This document shows positions 1-26,073 of a DNA stretch of 64,000 nt, one piece after another. How positions within the stretch are numbered: the first letter of the stretch is position 1; the number at the start of each line of letters is the position of its first letter. The notes beneath the pieces are model-generated. The model saw only the letters and a program-made list of their open reading frames with translations, did not search any database and had not been told where the DNA came from. The position numbers and the translations under genes are program-made. The DNA is from Saccharothrix violaceirubra. Its GTDB lineage: Bacteria > Actinomycetota > Actinomycetes > Mycobacteriales > Pseudonocardiaceae. The stretch spans positions 4,216,001 through 4,280,000 of the forward strand of contig NZ_JACHJS010000001.1 in assembly GCF_014203755.1 (NCBI RefSeq), in the 5' to 3' direction.

Positions 1-172
1 CGCCGCCGGGGAAGCGGCAGGCCGCGCCGATCACCGCGATCGGCTCGGCCGCCCGGCCCTCGACCTCGGCGAGGCGGTCCTGCACCCGGCCGAGTTCGGC
101 CGCGGCGCGGCGCAGGTAGTCGCGGAGCCTGTGCTCGACGTCCATGGTCGTCCGTTCGTCGGTGGTGCTCAC
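1..172 (-). CDS. Modular type I polyketide synthase, N-terminal fragment (third PKS protein of the line)
   Basis: Only the first ~57 codons are inside the window. They read as an N-terminal docking coiled coil ([19 protein letters not shown]) followed by the opening of a ketosynthase ([15 protein letters not shown]). I chose the GTG at 172-170 because its last bases form a GTGA overlap with the stop of the upstream PKS gene; an ATG nine codons later (145-143) is the alternative. The docking helix indicates that this protein receives the chain from the 1018-residue PKS. Its modules and any thioesterase lie beyond the left edge. Confidence 0.9.
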   Translation of the reverse strand, partial: MSTTDERTTMDVEHRLRDYLRRAAAELGRVQDRLAEVEGRAAEPIAVIGAACRFPGG

Positions 173-3100
173 AGTCGGCTGTCCAGCAGGGCGAACAGTT
201 CGTCGTCGGTGATCTCCGCGGCGTCCGCGGGCAGGGCGGGGCCGTCGAGTTCCGCGCACACCAGGTCGGCCAGCGCGGCGGGCGTCGGGTGCTCGAACAC
301 CACCGTCGAGGGCAGGCGCAGTCCGGTCGCCGCGTTGATCCGGTCACGCAGCCGGACGGCGGCGAGCGACTCGAAGCCCAGGTCACGGAAGGCGACGTCC
401 GGGTCGACGCCGTCCGGCCCGACGTGCCCGAGGATCACGGCGGTGTGCCCGAGGACGAGGTCGAGCACGGCCGCGAGCCCCGACGGCGCGGCCGACGCGA
501 CGGGTTCGGGCACCTCCACCCGGGACACCGCCGGGACCCCGGAGTTGTCCAGCCAGTACCGGCGGTGCTGGAACGCGTACGTCGGCAGGTCGACCCGCCG
601 CGGCGAAAGGCCCGCGAACACCGGCGTCCAGTCGACCTCGACCCCGTGCGCGTGCGCCTCGCCGAGCGCGGCCAGGAACCGCTCCGGGCCGCCCTCGTCA
701 CGCCGCAGCGTGGCGATCGCGGTGGCCGGCACGGCGTCGACGATCGACGGACCGAGGACCGGGTGCGGACTCGCCTCGACGAACAGCCGGTGCCCGTCGT
801 CGGCCATGGCCCGCACCGCGCGGTCGAACCGGACCACCTGGCGCAGGTTGCGGAACCAGTAGTGCGCGTCCAGGGACCGGGTGTCGAGTGCGGTACCGGT
901 CGTCGACGAGTAGTAGGGCACCTCCGACTCCTTCGGCGTGATGTGCCCGATGCGCGCGACGAGGTCGTCGGCCAGCACGTCGACGGCCATGGTGTGCGAG
1001 GCGTAGCCGACCGGCAGCCGCGAGGTACGCACGCCGTGCGAGGCGCAGTGCGCGAGCAGCGCGCCGACCGCCTCCGGCTCGCCCGCCACCACGGTCGAGG
1101 CGGGCCCGTTGACGGCGGCGACGGACACGTCGGCGGTGATCAGCGCGGACACCTCGTCGACGGGCGACGCGATCCACGCCATCGCGCCCGGCGCGGCCAG
1201 GTCCGCCAACGCCAGCGCCCGCACCGCCACCACCTTCGCGGCGTCCGCCAGCGACAGGGCGCCCGCCACGCACGCCGCCGCGATCTCGCCCTGGCTGTGC
1301 CCGACGACCGCGTCCGGCCGCACGCCGTGCGCCCGCCACAGCCCCGCCAGCGCGACCATCACCGCGAACAACGCGGGCTGCACGACGTCCACCCGCGCGA
1401 AGTCGGCGTCCTCCCGACGCAGCAGGTCGGACACCGACCAGCCCAGGTGCGGCGCCAGCGCCTCGCCGCACTCGTCGAGCAGGGTCGCGAACACCGGGGA
1501 CCGCCGGGCGAGACCGGCCGCCATGCCCACCCACTGCGATCCCTGGCCGGGGAACACGAACGCGGTCCGGCCACCGCCCGCGACCCCGCGCGCGGCCTCG
1601 ACCGGCCGGTCCGCCGCGAGCGCGTCCAGGTCACGGCGCAGGGTGTCGTGATCACGGGCGACGAGCACGGCCCGGTGCCGCAGGTGGGCCCGGGTCGTCA
1701 GCAGCGAGTGCGCCACGTCGACCGGCCGCCGGCCGTCCAGGTGGTCGCGCAGCCGGGCGGCCTGGGCGCGCAGCGCGGCCGGGCTGTGCGCGGACAACGC
1801 GAACGGCAACTCGATCGGTGGCACGGGCACCGGCGGCGGTTCGGGTTCGTCGCCCTGCTCGAACACCACGTGCGCGTTCGTTCCGGCGACCGCGAACGCC
1901 GACACGGCCGCCCGCCGCGGCCGGCCGGTCTCCGGCCACGGCACCGACGCCGCGGCCACCCGCAGCGCCCCCGCCGACCAGTCGACCTCCCGGGTCGGCG
2001 TGTCGACGTGCAGCGTGCGCGGCACGATCCCGGCCCGCATCGCCATGACCACCTTGAGGACGCCCGCCAGTCCCCCGGCCGCCTGGGTGTGCCCGAGGTT
2101 GGACTTCACCGACCCGAGCAGGCACGGCGTCGTCCGGTCCCGGCCGTAGGTCGCCAGCAGCGCACCGGCCTCGATCGGGTCGCCCAGCCGGGTGCCCGTG
2201 CCGTGCGCCTCGACCACGTCCACGTCGCCCGGGTCGAGCCCCGCGTCGGCGAGCGCGCGGCGGATCACCTGCTCCTGGGCCGGGCCGTGGGGCGCGGTCA
2301 GGCCGCTGCTCGCGCCGTCCTGGTTGACCGCGCTGCCCCGCACCACCGCGAGCACCGGGTGGCCGTTGCGGCGCGCGTCCGACAGGCGCTCCAACACCAC
2401 CACGGCCGCGCCCTCGCCCGCGCCGAAGCCGTCCGCGCCGTCGGCGAACGCCTTGCACCGCCCGTCCGGCGCCAACGCGCGCTGCCGGCTGAACTCGACG
2501 AACACCCCCGGTTCGAACACGAGCGTCGCGGCACCCACCAGCGCCAGGTCCGTCTCGCCCGCCCGCAGCGACCGCCGGGCCAGGTGCAGGGCGACCAGCG
2601 ACGACGAGCACGCGGTGTCGATCGTGAGCGCCGGGCCGCGCAGCCCGAGCGTGTAGGAGATCCGACCGGACGCGACGGCGGCGAGGCTGCCCAGGTCGAG
2701 GTGGCCCTCCAGGTCGGCGGGCACGGACCGCAGCCGGGCCGCGTAGTCGTGCTGCATCAGGCCCATGAAGACGCCGGTCTCGCTGCCGTGCAACGACTTC
2801 GGGTCGATGCCCGCGCGCTCCAATGCCTCCCACGAGCACTCCAGCAGCAGTCGTTGCTGGGGGTCGACGGCCGGCGCCTCGCGCGGCGGGATGCCGAAGA
2901 ACCCGGCGTCGAAGTCCCCGGCACCGTCGAGGAACGCGGCCCGCCGCGTGTAGCTGCGGCCCGCCCGCTCCGGGTCGTCGTCGAACAGCGAGTCGAGGTC
3001 CCAGCCCCGGTCGGTCGGGAAGTCGGCCACCGCGTCCCGCTCCTCGACGACCATCCGCCACAGGTCGTCCGGCCCGACCACCCCGCCCGGGAAGCGGCAC

Positions 3101-3225
3101 GCCATCCCGACCACCGCGACCGGCTCGGCCGCGCCCGCCTCCAGTTCGGCGAGCCGCTGCCGGGTCCGGTCCAACTCGCCGACCACCCGCTTCAGGTACG
3201 CGAGCAGTTCGTCCTCACTGGCCAT
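169..3225 (-). CDS. Type I polyketide synthase, one minimal module: docking-KS-AT-ACP
   Basis: One extension module of 1018 residues. Residues 1-33 are a charged docking helix ([20 protein letters not shown]). KS spans about 35-460, with catalytic Cys206 in [17 protein letters not shown] and the [10 protein letters not shown] histidine motif. AT spans about 555-865, with Ser644 in GHSQGE and the YASH motif at 741-744, which in this family predicts methylmalonyl-CoA. ACP is about 915-1000, with the phosphopantetheine serine 953 in LGFESL. No KR, DH or ER lies between AT and ACP, so the beta-keto group should be retained. The C-terminus ends in a short acidic helix ([12 protein letters not shown]) closely resembling the tail of the upstream PKS. 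The start lies 21 bases after the upstream stop and the stop overlaps the next GTG, so the three PKS genes form one operon. Confidence 0.95.
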   Translation of the reverse strand: MASEDELLAYLKRVVGELDRTRQRLAELEAGAAEPVAVVGMACRFPGGVVGPDDLWRMVVEERDAVADFPTDRGWDLDSLFDDDPERAGRSYTRRAAFLDGAGDFDAGFFGIPPREAPAVDPQQRLLLECSWEALERAGIDPKSLHGSETGVFMGLMQHDYAARLRSVPADLEGHLDLGSLAAVASGRISYTLGLRGPALTIDTACSSSLVALHLARRSLRAGETDLALVGAATLVFEPGVFVEFSRQRALAPDGRCKAFADGADGFGAGEGAAVVVLERLSDARRNGHPVLAVVRGSAVNQDGASSGLTAPHGPAQEQVIRRALADAGLDPGDVDVVEAHGTGTRLGDPIEAGALLATYGRDRTTPCLLGSVKSNLGHTQAAGGLAGVLKVVMAMRAGIVPRTLHVDTPTREVDWSAGALRVAAASVPWPETGRPRRAAVSAFAVAGTNAHVVFEQGDEPEPPPVPVPPIELPFALSAHSPAALRAQAARLRDHLDGRRPVDVAHSLLTTRAHLRHRAVLVARDHDTLRRDLDALAADRPVEAARGVAGGGRTAFVFPGQGSQWVGMAAGLARRSPVFATLLDECGEALAPHLGWSVSDLLRREDADFARVDVVQPALFAVMVALAGLWRAHGVRPDAVVGHSQGEIAAACVAGALSLADAAKVVAVRALALADLAAPGAMAWIASPVDEVSALITADVSVAAVNGPASTVVAGEPEAVGALLAHCASHGVRTSRLPVGYASHTMAVDVLADDLVARIGHITPKESEVPYYSSTTGTALDTRSLDAHYWFRNLRQVVRFDRAVRAMADDGHRLFVEASPHPVLGPSIVDAVPATAIATLRRDEGGPERFLAALGEAHAHGVEVDWTPVFAGLSPRRVDLPTYAFQHRRYWLDNSGVPAVSRVEVPEPVASAAPSGLAAVLDLVLGHTAVILGHVGPDGVDPDVAFRDLGFESLAAVRLRDRINAATGLRLPSTVVFEHPTPAALADLVCAELDGPALPADAAEITDDELFALLDSRL

Positions 3226-3246
3226 GTCGGTCCCCTCGTGTCCTCG

Positions 3247-19680
<16,434 letters not shown>

Positions 19681-19940
19681 CTACGAGCACATCTCCCTCG
19701 GGCTGCGGTGGGACCGGATACGTATATCAGCGATGCAAACATCACTACCGAAATCCGTCAACGCTTCACCCGAACAAGGGACGAGAGACTCTTTCGCGTG
19801 ACCCAGGACCAGCAATTATCACGCAGTGTGAATAGTCGTCACGATACGAATCACTTTCAGTAAACGACCGTTTGACGCCCCCCGGAACCCGTGTTTAGGT
19901 GACCGCGTCCTGATTGCTCCGCACAGATTGGACCGCCGAA
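19681..19940. promoter_or_regulatory. Divergent intergenic region between the PKS operon and the EF-hand gene
   Basis: This 260-base stretch is noticeably less GC-rich than its surroundings and must carry the promoter of the PKS operon (minus) and that of the EF-hand gene (plus). On the minus strand a GATAAT hexamer (revcomp of 19813-19818) lies 16 bases after a GTGACG, a plausible -35/-10 pair. The stretch 19828-19854 begins GTGAAT and ends AATCAC, an imperfect dyad overlapping this region that could be an operator. The minus-strand GAGGGAG just before 19680 is the PKS ribosome-binding site. Promoter and operator calls are inference. Confidence 0.4.
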
Positions 19941-20444
19941 ATGGCTACCAGCACTCTTGAGCGTCGGATCTCCATGCAATTCGACAAGCTGGACAACGAC
20001 GGCAGCGGGTACATCGAACTGGCCGACTACGACCGCACCGCCGAGGCCCTGATCAAGGCGACCGGTGCGAGCGTGGGCTCCGCGGCGGCCCAGGCGGTGC
20101 GGGCCGAGTACCACAAGCTCTTCCAGCGGCTGGCCGACCAGCTCGACACCGACCGCGACGGCCGGATCAGCCGCGAGGAGTACTTCGCCAACATCGAGGA
20201 CATCTACACGACCGAGGGCGAGTACGACATCCTGCGCCCCCTGTCGGTCGCCGCGTTCCAGATGATCGACCAGGACGGCGACGGCCGGGTCAGCCTCCAG
20301 GAGTTCCGCGCGGTCGGCCAGGCGCACGGCGTGCCGGAGGCCGAGTACGCGGACCTGTTCGACAAGCACGACACCGACGGCGACGGCTCCCTGTCGCTCC
20401 AGGAGATCCACAACTTCATCGAGGAGTACTTCGCCAGCGCCTGA
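19941..20444 (+). CDS. Four-EF-hand calcium-binding protein (calerythrin-like)
   Basis: A 167-residue acidic cytosolic protein with four canonical 12-residue EF-hand loops: DNDGSGYIELAD (18-29), DTDRDGRISREE (69-80), DQDGDGRVSLQE (110-121) and DTDGDGSLSLQE (144-155). Each has Asp/Asn at positions 1, 3 and 5, Gly at 6 and a terminal acidic residue, so all four look able to bind calcium. Size and layout match the actinobacterial calerythrin family of sarcoplasmic-type calcium buffers or sensors. There is no signal peptide. I chose the ATG over an in-frame TTG 27 bases upstream because the first EF helix follows directly. It is divergent from the PKS, with no evidence of a biosynthetic role. A strong hairpin follows. 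Confidence 0.9.
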   Translation: MATSTLERRISMQFDKLDNDGSGYIELADYDRTAEALIKATGASVGSAAAQAVRAEYHKLFQRLADQLDTDRDGRISREEYFANIEDIYTTEGEYDILRPLSVAAFQMIDQDGDGRVSLQEFRAVGQAHGVPEAEYADLFDKHDTDGDGSLSLQEIHNFIEEYFASA

Positions 20445-20457
20445 ACACGGCGTCGCG

Positions 20458-20485
20458 GGTGACGCGGGCACGGGCCCGCGTCACC
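20458..20485 (+). terminator. Rho-independent-type hairpin after the EF-hand gene
   Basis: A perfect 12-bp stem (GGTGACGCGGGC at 20458-20469 against GCCCGCGTCACC at 20474-20485) with a 4-base loop starts 13 bases after the stop codon. There is no T-tract, as is common in high-GC actinomycetes. Confidence 0.75.
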
Positions 20486-20538
20486 GCACGTCGGCAGGCG
20501 CACCGCCCACCTGGTGGACGCAGTGGTAGGAAGACCGG

Positions 20539-21867
20539 GTGAGCAACGTGGAAGACGCTGGCCTGCGGACGGCCCAGGACGAGGTCGTCGGGCTCGCGAG
20601 CGAGCTGATCCGGATCGACACCACCAACACCGGCGACCCGGACACCGTCGTCGGCGAACGCGCGGCGGCCGAGTGGGTCGCCGGGAAGCTGGCCGAGGTC
20701 GGCTACGAGACCACCTACGTCGAGTCCGGTGCCAAGGGGCGCGGCAACGTCGTGGCACGACTGGCCGGCGCCGACCCGTCGCGGGGCGCACTACTGGTGC
20801 ACGGGCACCTCGACGTCGTGCCGGCCGACGCGTCGGAGTGGTCGGTGCACCCGTTCTCCGGGACCGTGCAGGACGGCTACGTCTGGGGTCGTGGCGCCGT
20901 CGACATGAAGGACATGGTCGCGATGACGCTGGCCATCGCGCGCCGGTTCAAGCGCGACGGCATCGTCCCGCCGCGCGACATCGTGTTCGCGTTCCTCGCC
21001 GACGAGGAGGCGGGCGGCAAGTACGGCGCGCAGTGGCTGGTGGAGCACCGGCCCGAGCTGTTCGAGGGCGTCACCGAGGCGATCAGCGAGGTCGGCGGGT
21101 TCTCCGTCACGCTCAAGGACGACGTGCGCGCGTACCTGGTCGAGACCGCAGAGAAGGGCATCCGCTGGCTGAAGCTGCGGGTGCGCGGCACCGCCGGCCA
21201 CGGGTCGATGATCCACCGCGACAACGCGGTGGCCAAGCTCGCCGCCGCCGTGACGAAGCTCGGGCAGCACCGGTTCCCGCTGATCGTCCACCCGTCCGTG
21301 CGGGAATTCCTGGACGGCGTCACGGAGATCACCGGGATCGACTTCCCCGAGGACGACATCGAGGGCGCGGTCGGCAAGCTGGGCGCGCTGTCGCGCATGA
21401 TCGGCGCGACGCTGCGCGACACCGCGAACCCGACGATGCTCCAGGCCGGTTACAAGGCCAACGTGATCCCGTCCGTGGCCGAGGCGACCGTCGACTGCCG
21501 CATCCTGCCCGGCCGCGAGGAGTCGTTCGACCGCGAACTGGCCGAACTGCTCGGCCCGGACGTGGAACGCGAGTGGGTCGGGCTGCCGCCGGTCGAGACG
21601 ACGTTCGACGGCGCGCTGGTGGACGCCATGACCGCGTCCCTCATCGCGGAGGACCCGGGCGCGCGCGTGCTGCCCTACATGCTCTCCGGCGGCACGGACG
21701 CGAAGTCGTTCCAGCGGCTCGGTATCCGCAACTTCGGTTTCGCGCCCTTGAAACTGCCCGCCGACCTGGACTTCTCGGGTCTGTTCCACGGCGTGGACGA
21801 ACGGGTTCCCGTCGACGCGCTCCAGTTCGGCGTGCGCGTGCTCGACCGGTTCCTGCGCAACTCCTGA
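20539..21867 (+). CDS. M20-family zinc metallopeptidase
   Basis: 442 residues with the M20/M25/M40 peptidase layout: HGHLDVVP with metal ligand His88-x-His-x-Asp92, the bridging Asp in VDMKD (122), the catalytic glutamate in LADEEAGG (156-157), a lid/dimerisation domain around 215-330, and the C-terminal SGGTDAK and LFHGVDERV regions carrying the last metal ligands. Family members remove acyl groups or N-terminal residues from peptides and amino-acid derivatives; the substrate cannot be read from sequence. There is no signal peptide, so it should be cytosolic. The GTG start is the one that gives a conventional family N-terminus. It stands alone between two hairpin terminators. Confidence 0.9.
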   Translation: MSNVEDAGLRTAQDEVVGLASELIRIDTTNTGDPDTVVGERAAAEWVAGKLAEVGYETTYVESGAKGRGNVVARLAGADPSRGALLVHGHLDVVPADASEWSVHPFSGTVQDGYVWGRGAVDMKDMVAMTLAIARRFKRDGIVPPRDIVFAFLADEEAGGKYGAQWLVEHRPELFEGVTEAISEVGGFSVTLKDDVRAYLVETAEKGIRWLKLRVRGTAGHGSMIHRDNAVAKLAAAVTKLGQHRFPLIVHPSVREFLDGVTEITGIDFPEDDIEGAVGKLGALSRMIGATLRDTANPTMLQAGYKANVIPSVAEATVDCRILPGREESFDRELAELLGPDVEREWVGLPPVETTFDGALVDAMTASLIAEDPGARVLPYMLSGGTDAKSFQRLGIRNFGFAPLKLPADLDFSGLFHGVDERVPVDALQFGVRVLDRFLRNS

Positions 21868-21876
21868 CCGGCGGTG

Positions 21877-21915
21877 CCGCGACGATTTCCGGATTCGCAC
21901 CGGAAATCGTCGCGG
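21877..21915. terminator. Bidirectional terminator hairpin between M20 peptidase and LysR genes
   Basis: A perfect 16-bp inverted repeat (21877-21892 against 21900-21915) with a 7-base loop lies between two convergent genes. Its right arm abuts the LysR stop codon at 21918-21916. The central AAATC/GATTT run is less GC-rich than its surroundings. It can serve both genes. Confidence 0.85.
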
Positions 21916-22890
21916 TCACCACGACAGGGCGGGCTCGCGGCGTCCGCGCCACCACTCGTCGAATGCCGGGTTGCACCCCAGACGGGCGACGTAGGTGTCG
22001 AGCACGCGGGCGTGGATCTCGTCGATGTGCTCGGCCACGAGCGTGCCCGGCCGGTAGCACAGGTGCAGTTCCTGCCACAGCGGTGCGTCCTCGATCGCCC
22101 GCACGACGATGTTCGCCGGTCGGTCGAGGCTCGTCGCGATCGCGGGCACGACGCCCATGCCGGCCCGTACGAGTTCGAGCACGGTCGCCAGGCACGTCGA
22201 CGTGTGCGGTTGGTCGAGCACCACGCCGTAGTCGCGGCACACCCGGTTGAGGTAGGTCGACCAGGTGGTCGTGCCCGGCTGGTCGTCGAGCCAGGCGTGA
22301 TCGGCGAGGTCGGCCAGCGGCACCGCGCCCGAACGGGCGGCCGGGTGGTCGTGCGCCATGGCGACGAACACCGGCTCGGCCTCGTGGACGAGGACGTCCA
22401 CGACGTTGGGCGGCACCGCGGCGCCGGGCAGCGGGGGCAGGTAGACCAGCGCGAGGTCCAGGGCGCCGAGCGCGAGCCGGTCGAGCGTGACCCGTTCGTC
22501 CGGGTCCTCCTGGACCCGGACCCCGGCGCACCACGGCTGCTCGGACAGCCACCGGCTGACCGAGACGTGCAGGAACCCGCAGTACCCGCCGATCCGCAGC
22601 GGACCCGCCGCGCCACCGCGCCGCGACGCCCAGTCGTTGGCCCGTTCGGTGATCGCCGACATGCCGTCGAGGACGACCCGCGCCTGGGCCACCACCTCCA
22701 GCCCCAACGGCGTGGCATGGCAGCCGGTCGTGGACCGCACGAACAGGCGGTCGCCGACGATGCGCTCGATGCGTTGCAGCAGGCCGGACAGGGCGGGTTG
22801 GGAGACGTGCAGGCGGCGCGCGGCGAGGGTCAGGCTGCGGGCGTCGTCGATCGCGATCAACGCGCGCAGGTGCCGCACTTCCAGCTCCAC
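21916..22890 (-). CDS. LysR-family transcriptional regulator
   Basis: 324 residues. The N-terminal winged helix-turn-helix (about 1-60) contains the LysR signature ELEVRHLRALIAIDDARSLT...AARRLHVSQPALSGLLQRIE, followed by a linker helix and a periplasmic-binding-like effector domain from about 92. The GTG start is preceded by a strong GGAGGA on the minus strand. The gene is convergent with the peptidase and 53 bases downstream of ogt on the same strand. No obvious divergently transcribed target lies next to it, so neither target genes nor ligand can be assigned from context. Confidence 0.9.
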   Translation of the reverse strand: MELEVRHLRALIAIDDARSLTLAARRLHVSQPALSGLLQRIERIVGDRLFVRSTTGCHATPLGLEVVAQARVVLDGMSAITERANDWASRRGGAAGPLRIGGYCGFLHVSVSRWLSEQPWCAGVRVQEDPDERVTLDRLALGALDLALVYLPPLPGAAVPPNVVDVLVHEAEPVFVAMAHDHPAARSGAVPLADLADHAWLDDQPGTTTWSTYLNRVCRDYGVVLDQPHTSTCLATVLELVRAGMGVVPAIATSLDRPANIVVRAIEDAPLWQELHLCYRPGTLVAEHIDEIHARVLDTYVARLGCNPAFDEWWRGRREPALSW

Positions 22891-22943
22891 GGGTCCTCCG
22901 CCAGTCCGGTGGGTTCCCGTGACCGTACCTCCGTCCGGGGCGC

Positions 22944-23432
22944 TCAGAACAGCGTCGTACCGCTCTCGAAGTCCAGCAGCCGGCGCTTGCGGTCCAGGCC
23001 GCCGCCGTAGCCGGTGAGCGAACCGCCCGCGCCGACGACGCGGTGACAGGGGACGATCACGCCCACCGGGTTCTTGCCGTTGGCCAGGCCGACGGCCCTG
23101 GACGCGCTCGGGTTGCCCAGGCGGGCCGCGAGTTCGCCGTAGGTGATCTGCTCGCCGTAGGGGATTTCGCGCAGTTCGTCCCACACCGAGCGTTGGAACG
23201 CCGTGCCGTGCAGTGCGAGCGGGACGGTGAAGTCCGTGCGCTCGTTGGCGAAGTACTCGCCAAGTTCTTCGACGACTCGGGGAAACGGCGTGGGATCTTC
23301 CGGACCGAACGTCTCCTCGGCGGGACGGTGGCGTTGGTTCTCCATGTAGAGGCCGGTCAGCCGGCCTTCGGTGTCGGCGACCAGGGTGAGTACGCCCATG
23401 GGGCTGTCGATCCTGGTGTGCACGCGGGTCAT
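22944..23432 (-). CDS. ogt: Methylated-DNA--protein-cysteine methyltransferase
   Basis: 162 residues with the active-site motif IVPCHRV, Cys129 being the acceptor in the suicidal removal of alkyl groups from O6-alkylguanine and O4-alkylthymine. The C-terminal DNA-binding domain (FQRSVWDELREIPYGEQITYGELA) and the SLTGYGGGLDRKRRLLDFE tail are typical. The ATG at 23432-23430 overlaps the stop of the upstream ada-alkA gene by ATGA, so the two repair activities are translationally coupled. The domain that is the C-terminal half of E. coli Ada is thus a separate protein here. Confidence 0.95.
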   Translation of the reverse strand: MTRVHTRIDSPMGVLTLVADTEGRLTGLYMENQRHRPAEETFGPEDPTPFPRVVEELGEYFANERTDFTVPLALHGTAFQRSVWDELREIPYGEQITYGELAARLGNPSASRAVGLANGKNPVGVIVPCHRVVGAGGSLTGYGGGLDRKRRLLDFESGTTLF

Positions 23433-24901
23433 CGGTCGTCCTTCGGCATGTGGTTGACGGGGTGGTCGCCGGTCGCCCAGAGGTGCTGCACGGCGTAGGC
23501 ACGCCACGGCGACCAGCGGGTGGCGTGGTCGAGGAGCTGCTTGGGCTTGACCGGCAGTCCCAGGTGATCGGCGGCGGTCTTGATGCCCAGGTCGGTGGCG
23601 GGGAACGCGTCGGGGTCACCCAACGCCCGCATGGCGATGCTCTCGACCGTCCACGGCCCGAAACCGGGCAGTTCGGACAGTGTGCGCCGGGCCTCCACCC
23701 AGTCGCCGCCGACCGCGAGTTCGAGGGCGCCGTCGTCGAGCGCGGACACGAGACCCAGCAACGTGGCCTTGCGGGACTTCGGCATGGCCAGCGTGTCGGG
23801 GTCGACGTCGCGCAACGCGGCAGGAGTCGGGAACAGGTGCGTCAGGCCGCCTTCCCGGTCCTCGATCGGATCGCCGTGCGCTTGGACCAGGCGGCCGGCG
23901 TGGGTGCGTGCGGCGGCGGTCGAGACCTGTTGTCCGAGCACGGCGCGGACCGCGAACTCCCGGGGGTCGCCCGTGCGCGGGACCCGGCGCCCGGGACTCT
24001 TGGCGACAAGGGGTTCGAGGGCTTCGTCGTGGGCGAGCCGTTCGTCGATCGCGACCGGGTCGGCGTCGAGGTCCAGCAGCCACCGGCAGCGGTTGATCGC
24101 GGTGGTGAGGTCGCGCAGGTCCGAGAGCGTGAGACGGCAGGCGACGTGGTCGTCGTGCGGGGTGAGGGCCGCGATCGCGTGGCCGTGCGGGAGCCGCAAC
24201 GCGCACCTGTACGCCCCGTCGCGCCACTCCTCGACGCCCGGGACCCCGGTCGCCACCAGGTGTCCGAAGAGGTTGTCCGGGAACAGCGGGCGGCGGAAGG
24301 GGAGCTTGAGGACGATGGCGCCCAACGTGTTGGGCACATTCTTGGCACGTGCGCGCAACTCGGTGGGCGTCATGCCGAACACTTCGCGCACGGTCTCGTT
24401 GAAGGTGCGGAGACTGGCGAACCCGGCGGCGTCCGCGACGGCCGTCATGGGCAGGGTCGTGGTCTCGACGAGCAGCCGTGCCGTCTGCGCCCGTTGGGCG
24501 CGGGCGACGGCCAACGGCCCGGCCCCGAGTTCCGCCGTGAGCGACCGTTCGACCTGGCGGGTGCTGTAGCCGAGGCGGCGGGCCAGGCCCGGCACGCCGT
24601 CGCGATCGACGACGCCGTCCGCGATGAGCCGCATGGCGCGGGCGACGAGGTCGGCGCGTTCGTTCCACTGCGGAGACCCCGGCGAAGCCCCTGGGCGACA
24701 ACGCTTGCAGGCCCGGAACCCGGCTTGCTGCGCGGCGGCGGCGCTGGGGTAGAACCGCATGTTCTCGGGTTTGGGCGGGACGACCGGGCAACTGGGGCGG
24801 CAGTAGATGCGGGTGGTCAGGACGGCCGTGAAGAACCAGCCGTCGAACCTCTCGTCCTTCGACTGGACCGCACGGACGCAACGGTCGACATCGGTGTGCA
24901 C
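23429..24901 (-). CDS. Ada regulatory domain fused to AlkA-type DNA-3-methyladenine glycosylase
   Basis: 490 residues. Residues 1-75 are the Ada zinc-binding domain with Cys34, Cys38, Cys65 and Cys68 (RIYCRPSCP, ACKRC); in E. coli Ada the equivalent of Cys34 accepts methyl from DNA phosphotriesters and switches on transcription. About 80-185 is an AraC-type helix-turn-helix. About 190-490 is an AlkA-like glycosylase with the LGQQVSTAAARTHAGRLV helix, the helix-hairpin-helix LSELPGFGPWTVESIAMRAL and a following Asp in the ATDLGIK segment. It should sense alkylation, activate its own operon and excise N-alkylated purines. The GTG at 24901 gives a conventional N-terminus; longer in-frame starts run into the divergent beta-lactamase gene. 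It is coupled to ogt. Confidence 0.92.
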   Translation of the reverse strand: MHTDVDRCVRAVQSKDERFDGWFFTAVLTTRIYCRPSCPVVPPKPENMRFYPSAAAAQQAGFRACKRCRPGASPGSPQWNERADLVARAMRLIADGVVDRDGVPGLARRLGYSTRQVERSLTAELGAGPLAVARAQRAQTARLLVETTTLPMTAVADAAGFASLRTFNETVREVFGMTPTELRARAKNVPNTLGAIVLKLPFRRPLFPDNLFGHLVATGVPGVEEWRDGAYRCALRLPHGHAIAALTPHDDHVACRLTLSDLRDLTTAINRCRWLLDLDADPVAIDERLAHDEALEPLVAKSPGRRVPRTGDPREFAVRAVLGQQVSTAAARTHAGRLVQAHGDPIEDREGGLTHLFPTPAALRDVDPDTLAMPKSRKATLLGLVSALDDGALELAVGGDWVEARRTLSELPGFGPWTVESIAMRALGDPDAFPATDLGIKTAADHLGLPVKPKQLLDHATRWSPWRAYAVQHLWATGDHPVNHMPKDDR

Positions 24902-24976
24902 GGGACCAGTCTCATGCGGCGGGCGGCGGACGTCTCGCGGAAAAACGACATCAGCGTCCGCGGCTGGCCTGGGGAC

Positions 24977-25837
24977 ATGATCGTCCCACGCGTGGTGGCC
25001 CTGCTCGTTCTCTTGAGCGCGTGCTCGACGCCTGACGACAGGGTCACCGCCACGGCTTCGGCGCCGCCACCCGACCCCGCGTTCGTGGAGCTGGAGCGCC
25101 GCTTCGACGCTCAGGTGGGCGTGTACGCCGTGGACACCGGTTCGAATCGCGAGGTGTCGTATCGCGCCGACCAGCGGTTCGCTTTCGCGTCGACGTTCAA
25201 GGCGCTCGCGGCGGGATTGGTCCTGAAGGCCCATGAGGGCGGGCTGGACCGGGTCTTCCGGTACAGCCCGGCCGAGATCGTGGACCACTCCCCTGTGGCG
25301 TCGGGGAAGACGGGGCTGACCGTGCTGGAGACGTGCGATGCGGCCGTCAGGTACAGCGACAACACTGCGGGCAACCTGCTGCTCAGAGACCTCGGCGGCC
25401 CCAAGGGGTTCACCGCCGCACTACGCGATCTCGGCGACGAGACGACCCGCTCGAACCGCACGGAGCCGACGCTGAACGACACGTCGCCGGGCGACTTCCG
25501 CGACACGAGCACTCCTCGGGCATTGGCGACCACCCTGCGCACGCTGCTGACCACCGACCGCCTGCCGGACACGCCGAAGTCGATCCTGCTCGACCTGCTG
25601 CACCGCAACACCACCGGCGACAAGACGATCCGAGCCGGAACCCCCGAGGGGTGGACCGTCGGGGACAAGACCGGAACAGCGGCCTACGGCACGCGCACCG
25701 ACATCGCCGTCGTCACGCCCCCCGGACGTGCCCCGATCCTCCTGGCAGTCCTGACGACCCACACGAACAAGGACGCTTCATCCGACGACGCGCTGGTCGC
25801 CGAAGCCATCCGGATGGCGTTGGAACACTTCTCGTGA
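24977..25837 (+). CDS. Class A beta-lactamase, lipoprotein
   Basis: 286 residues. A short hydrophobic signal ends in the lipobox LSAC, so Cys16 should be lipidated and the enzyme anchored to the outer face of the membrane. All class A catalytic motifs are present: S72-T-F-K75, S-D-N at 127-129, E163 in the RTEPTLND omega loop and K-T-G at 231-233 followed by the conserved RTDIAV strand. It should hydrolyse penicillins and perhaps cephalosporins; the spectrum is not predictable. The ATG follows GGGGA. The gene is divergent from ada-alkA with 75 bases between the starts. No BlaI/BlaR or AmpR-type regulator is adjacent. Confidence 0.93.
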   Translation: MIVPRVVALLVLLSACSTPDDRVTATASAPPPDPAFVELERRFDAQVGVYAVDTGSNREVSYRADQRFAFASTFKALAAGLVLKAHEGGLDRVFRYSPAEIVDHSPVASGKTGLTVLETCDAAVRYSDNTAGNLLLRDLGGPKGFTAALRDLGDETTRSNRTEPTLNDTSPGDFRDTSTPRALATTLRTLLTTDRLPDTPKSILLDLLHRNTTGDKTIRAGTPEGWTVGDKTGTAAYGTRTDIAVVTPPGRAPILLAVLTTHTNKDASSDDALVAEAIRMALEHFS

Positions 25838-26073
25838 CCGAAACCGGGAGCGGTCGGTCGCCGAACGGACCCATCGTGTGGCCCGGGTGGTGTATTTCCG
25901 GGCTATGGACGCGACATGGGGTCCTGTGGGAGTCATGATCCGGGGTGGTGGGTGTGTCCACAGTCGCATCCCGGACAGATCCGGGACAGTAAGTGGACAC
26001 CCGGTCATTTCCCCGCCTCCTTGGCGTTTCCTCTCCACAGCAGAGGTGTCGCGCGCGGGAGGAGTGACCGCGG
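25838..26073 (+). promoter_or_regulatory. Upstream region of the TIR operon with nested inverted repeats
   Basis: 236 bases without a gene. Between about 25949 and 26001, GGGTGTGTCCAC and GTGGACACCC form an imperfect outer stem enclosing TCCCGGA/TCCGGGA, a nested dyad that could be an operator or a leader hairpin for the TIR operon. GGGAGGAG at about 26060-26067 is the ribosome-binding site of the TIR gene. No promoter is clear. Confidence 0.35.

Noticed and set aside
1..3225. Thioesterase or release domain ending the polyketide line
   Set aside because: Both complete PKS proteins end in ACP plus a short tail and the third starts with a docking helix, so chain release is encoded outside the window.
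19914..19940. TTG start giving a 9-residue longer EF-hand protein
   Set aside because: The ATG at 19941 directly precedes the first EF-hand helix, and the extension has no family support.
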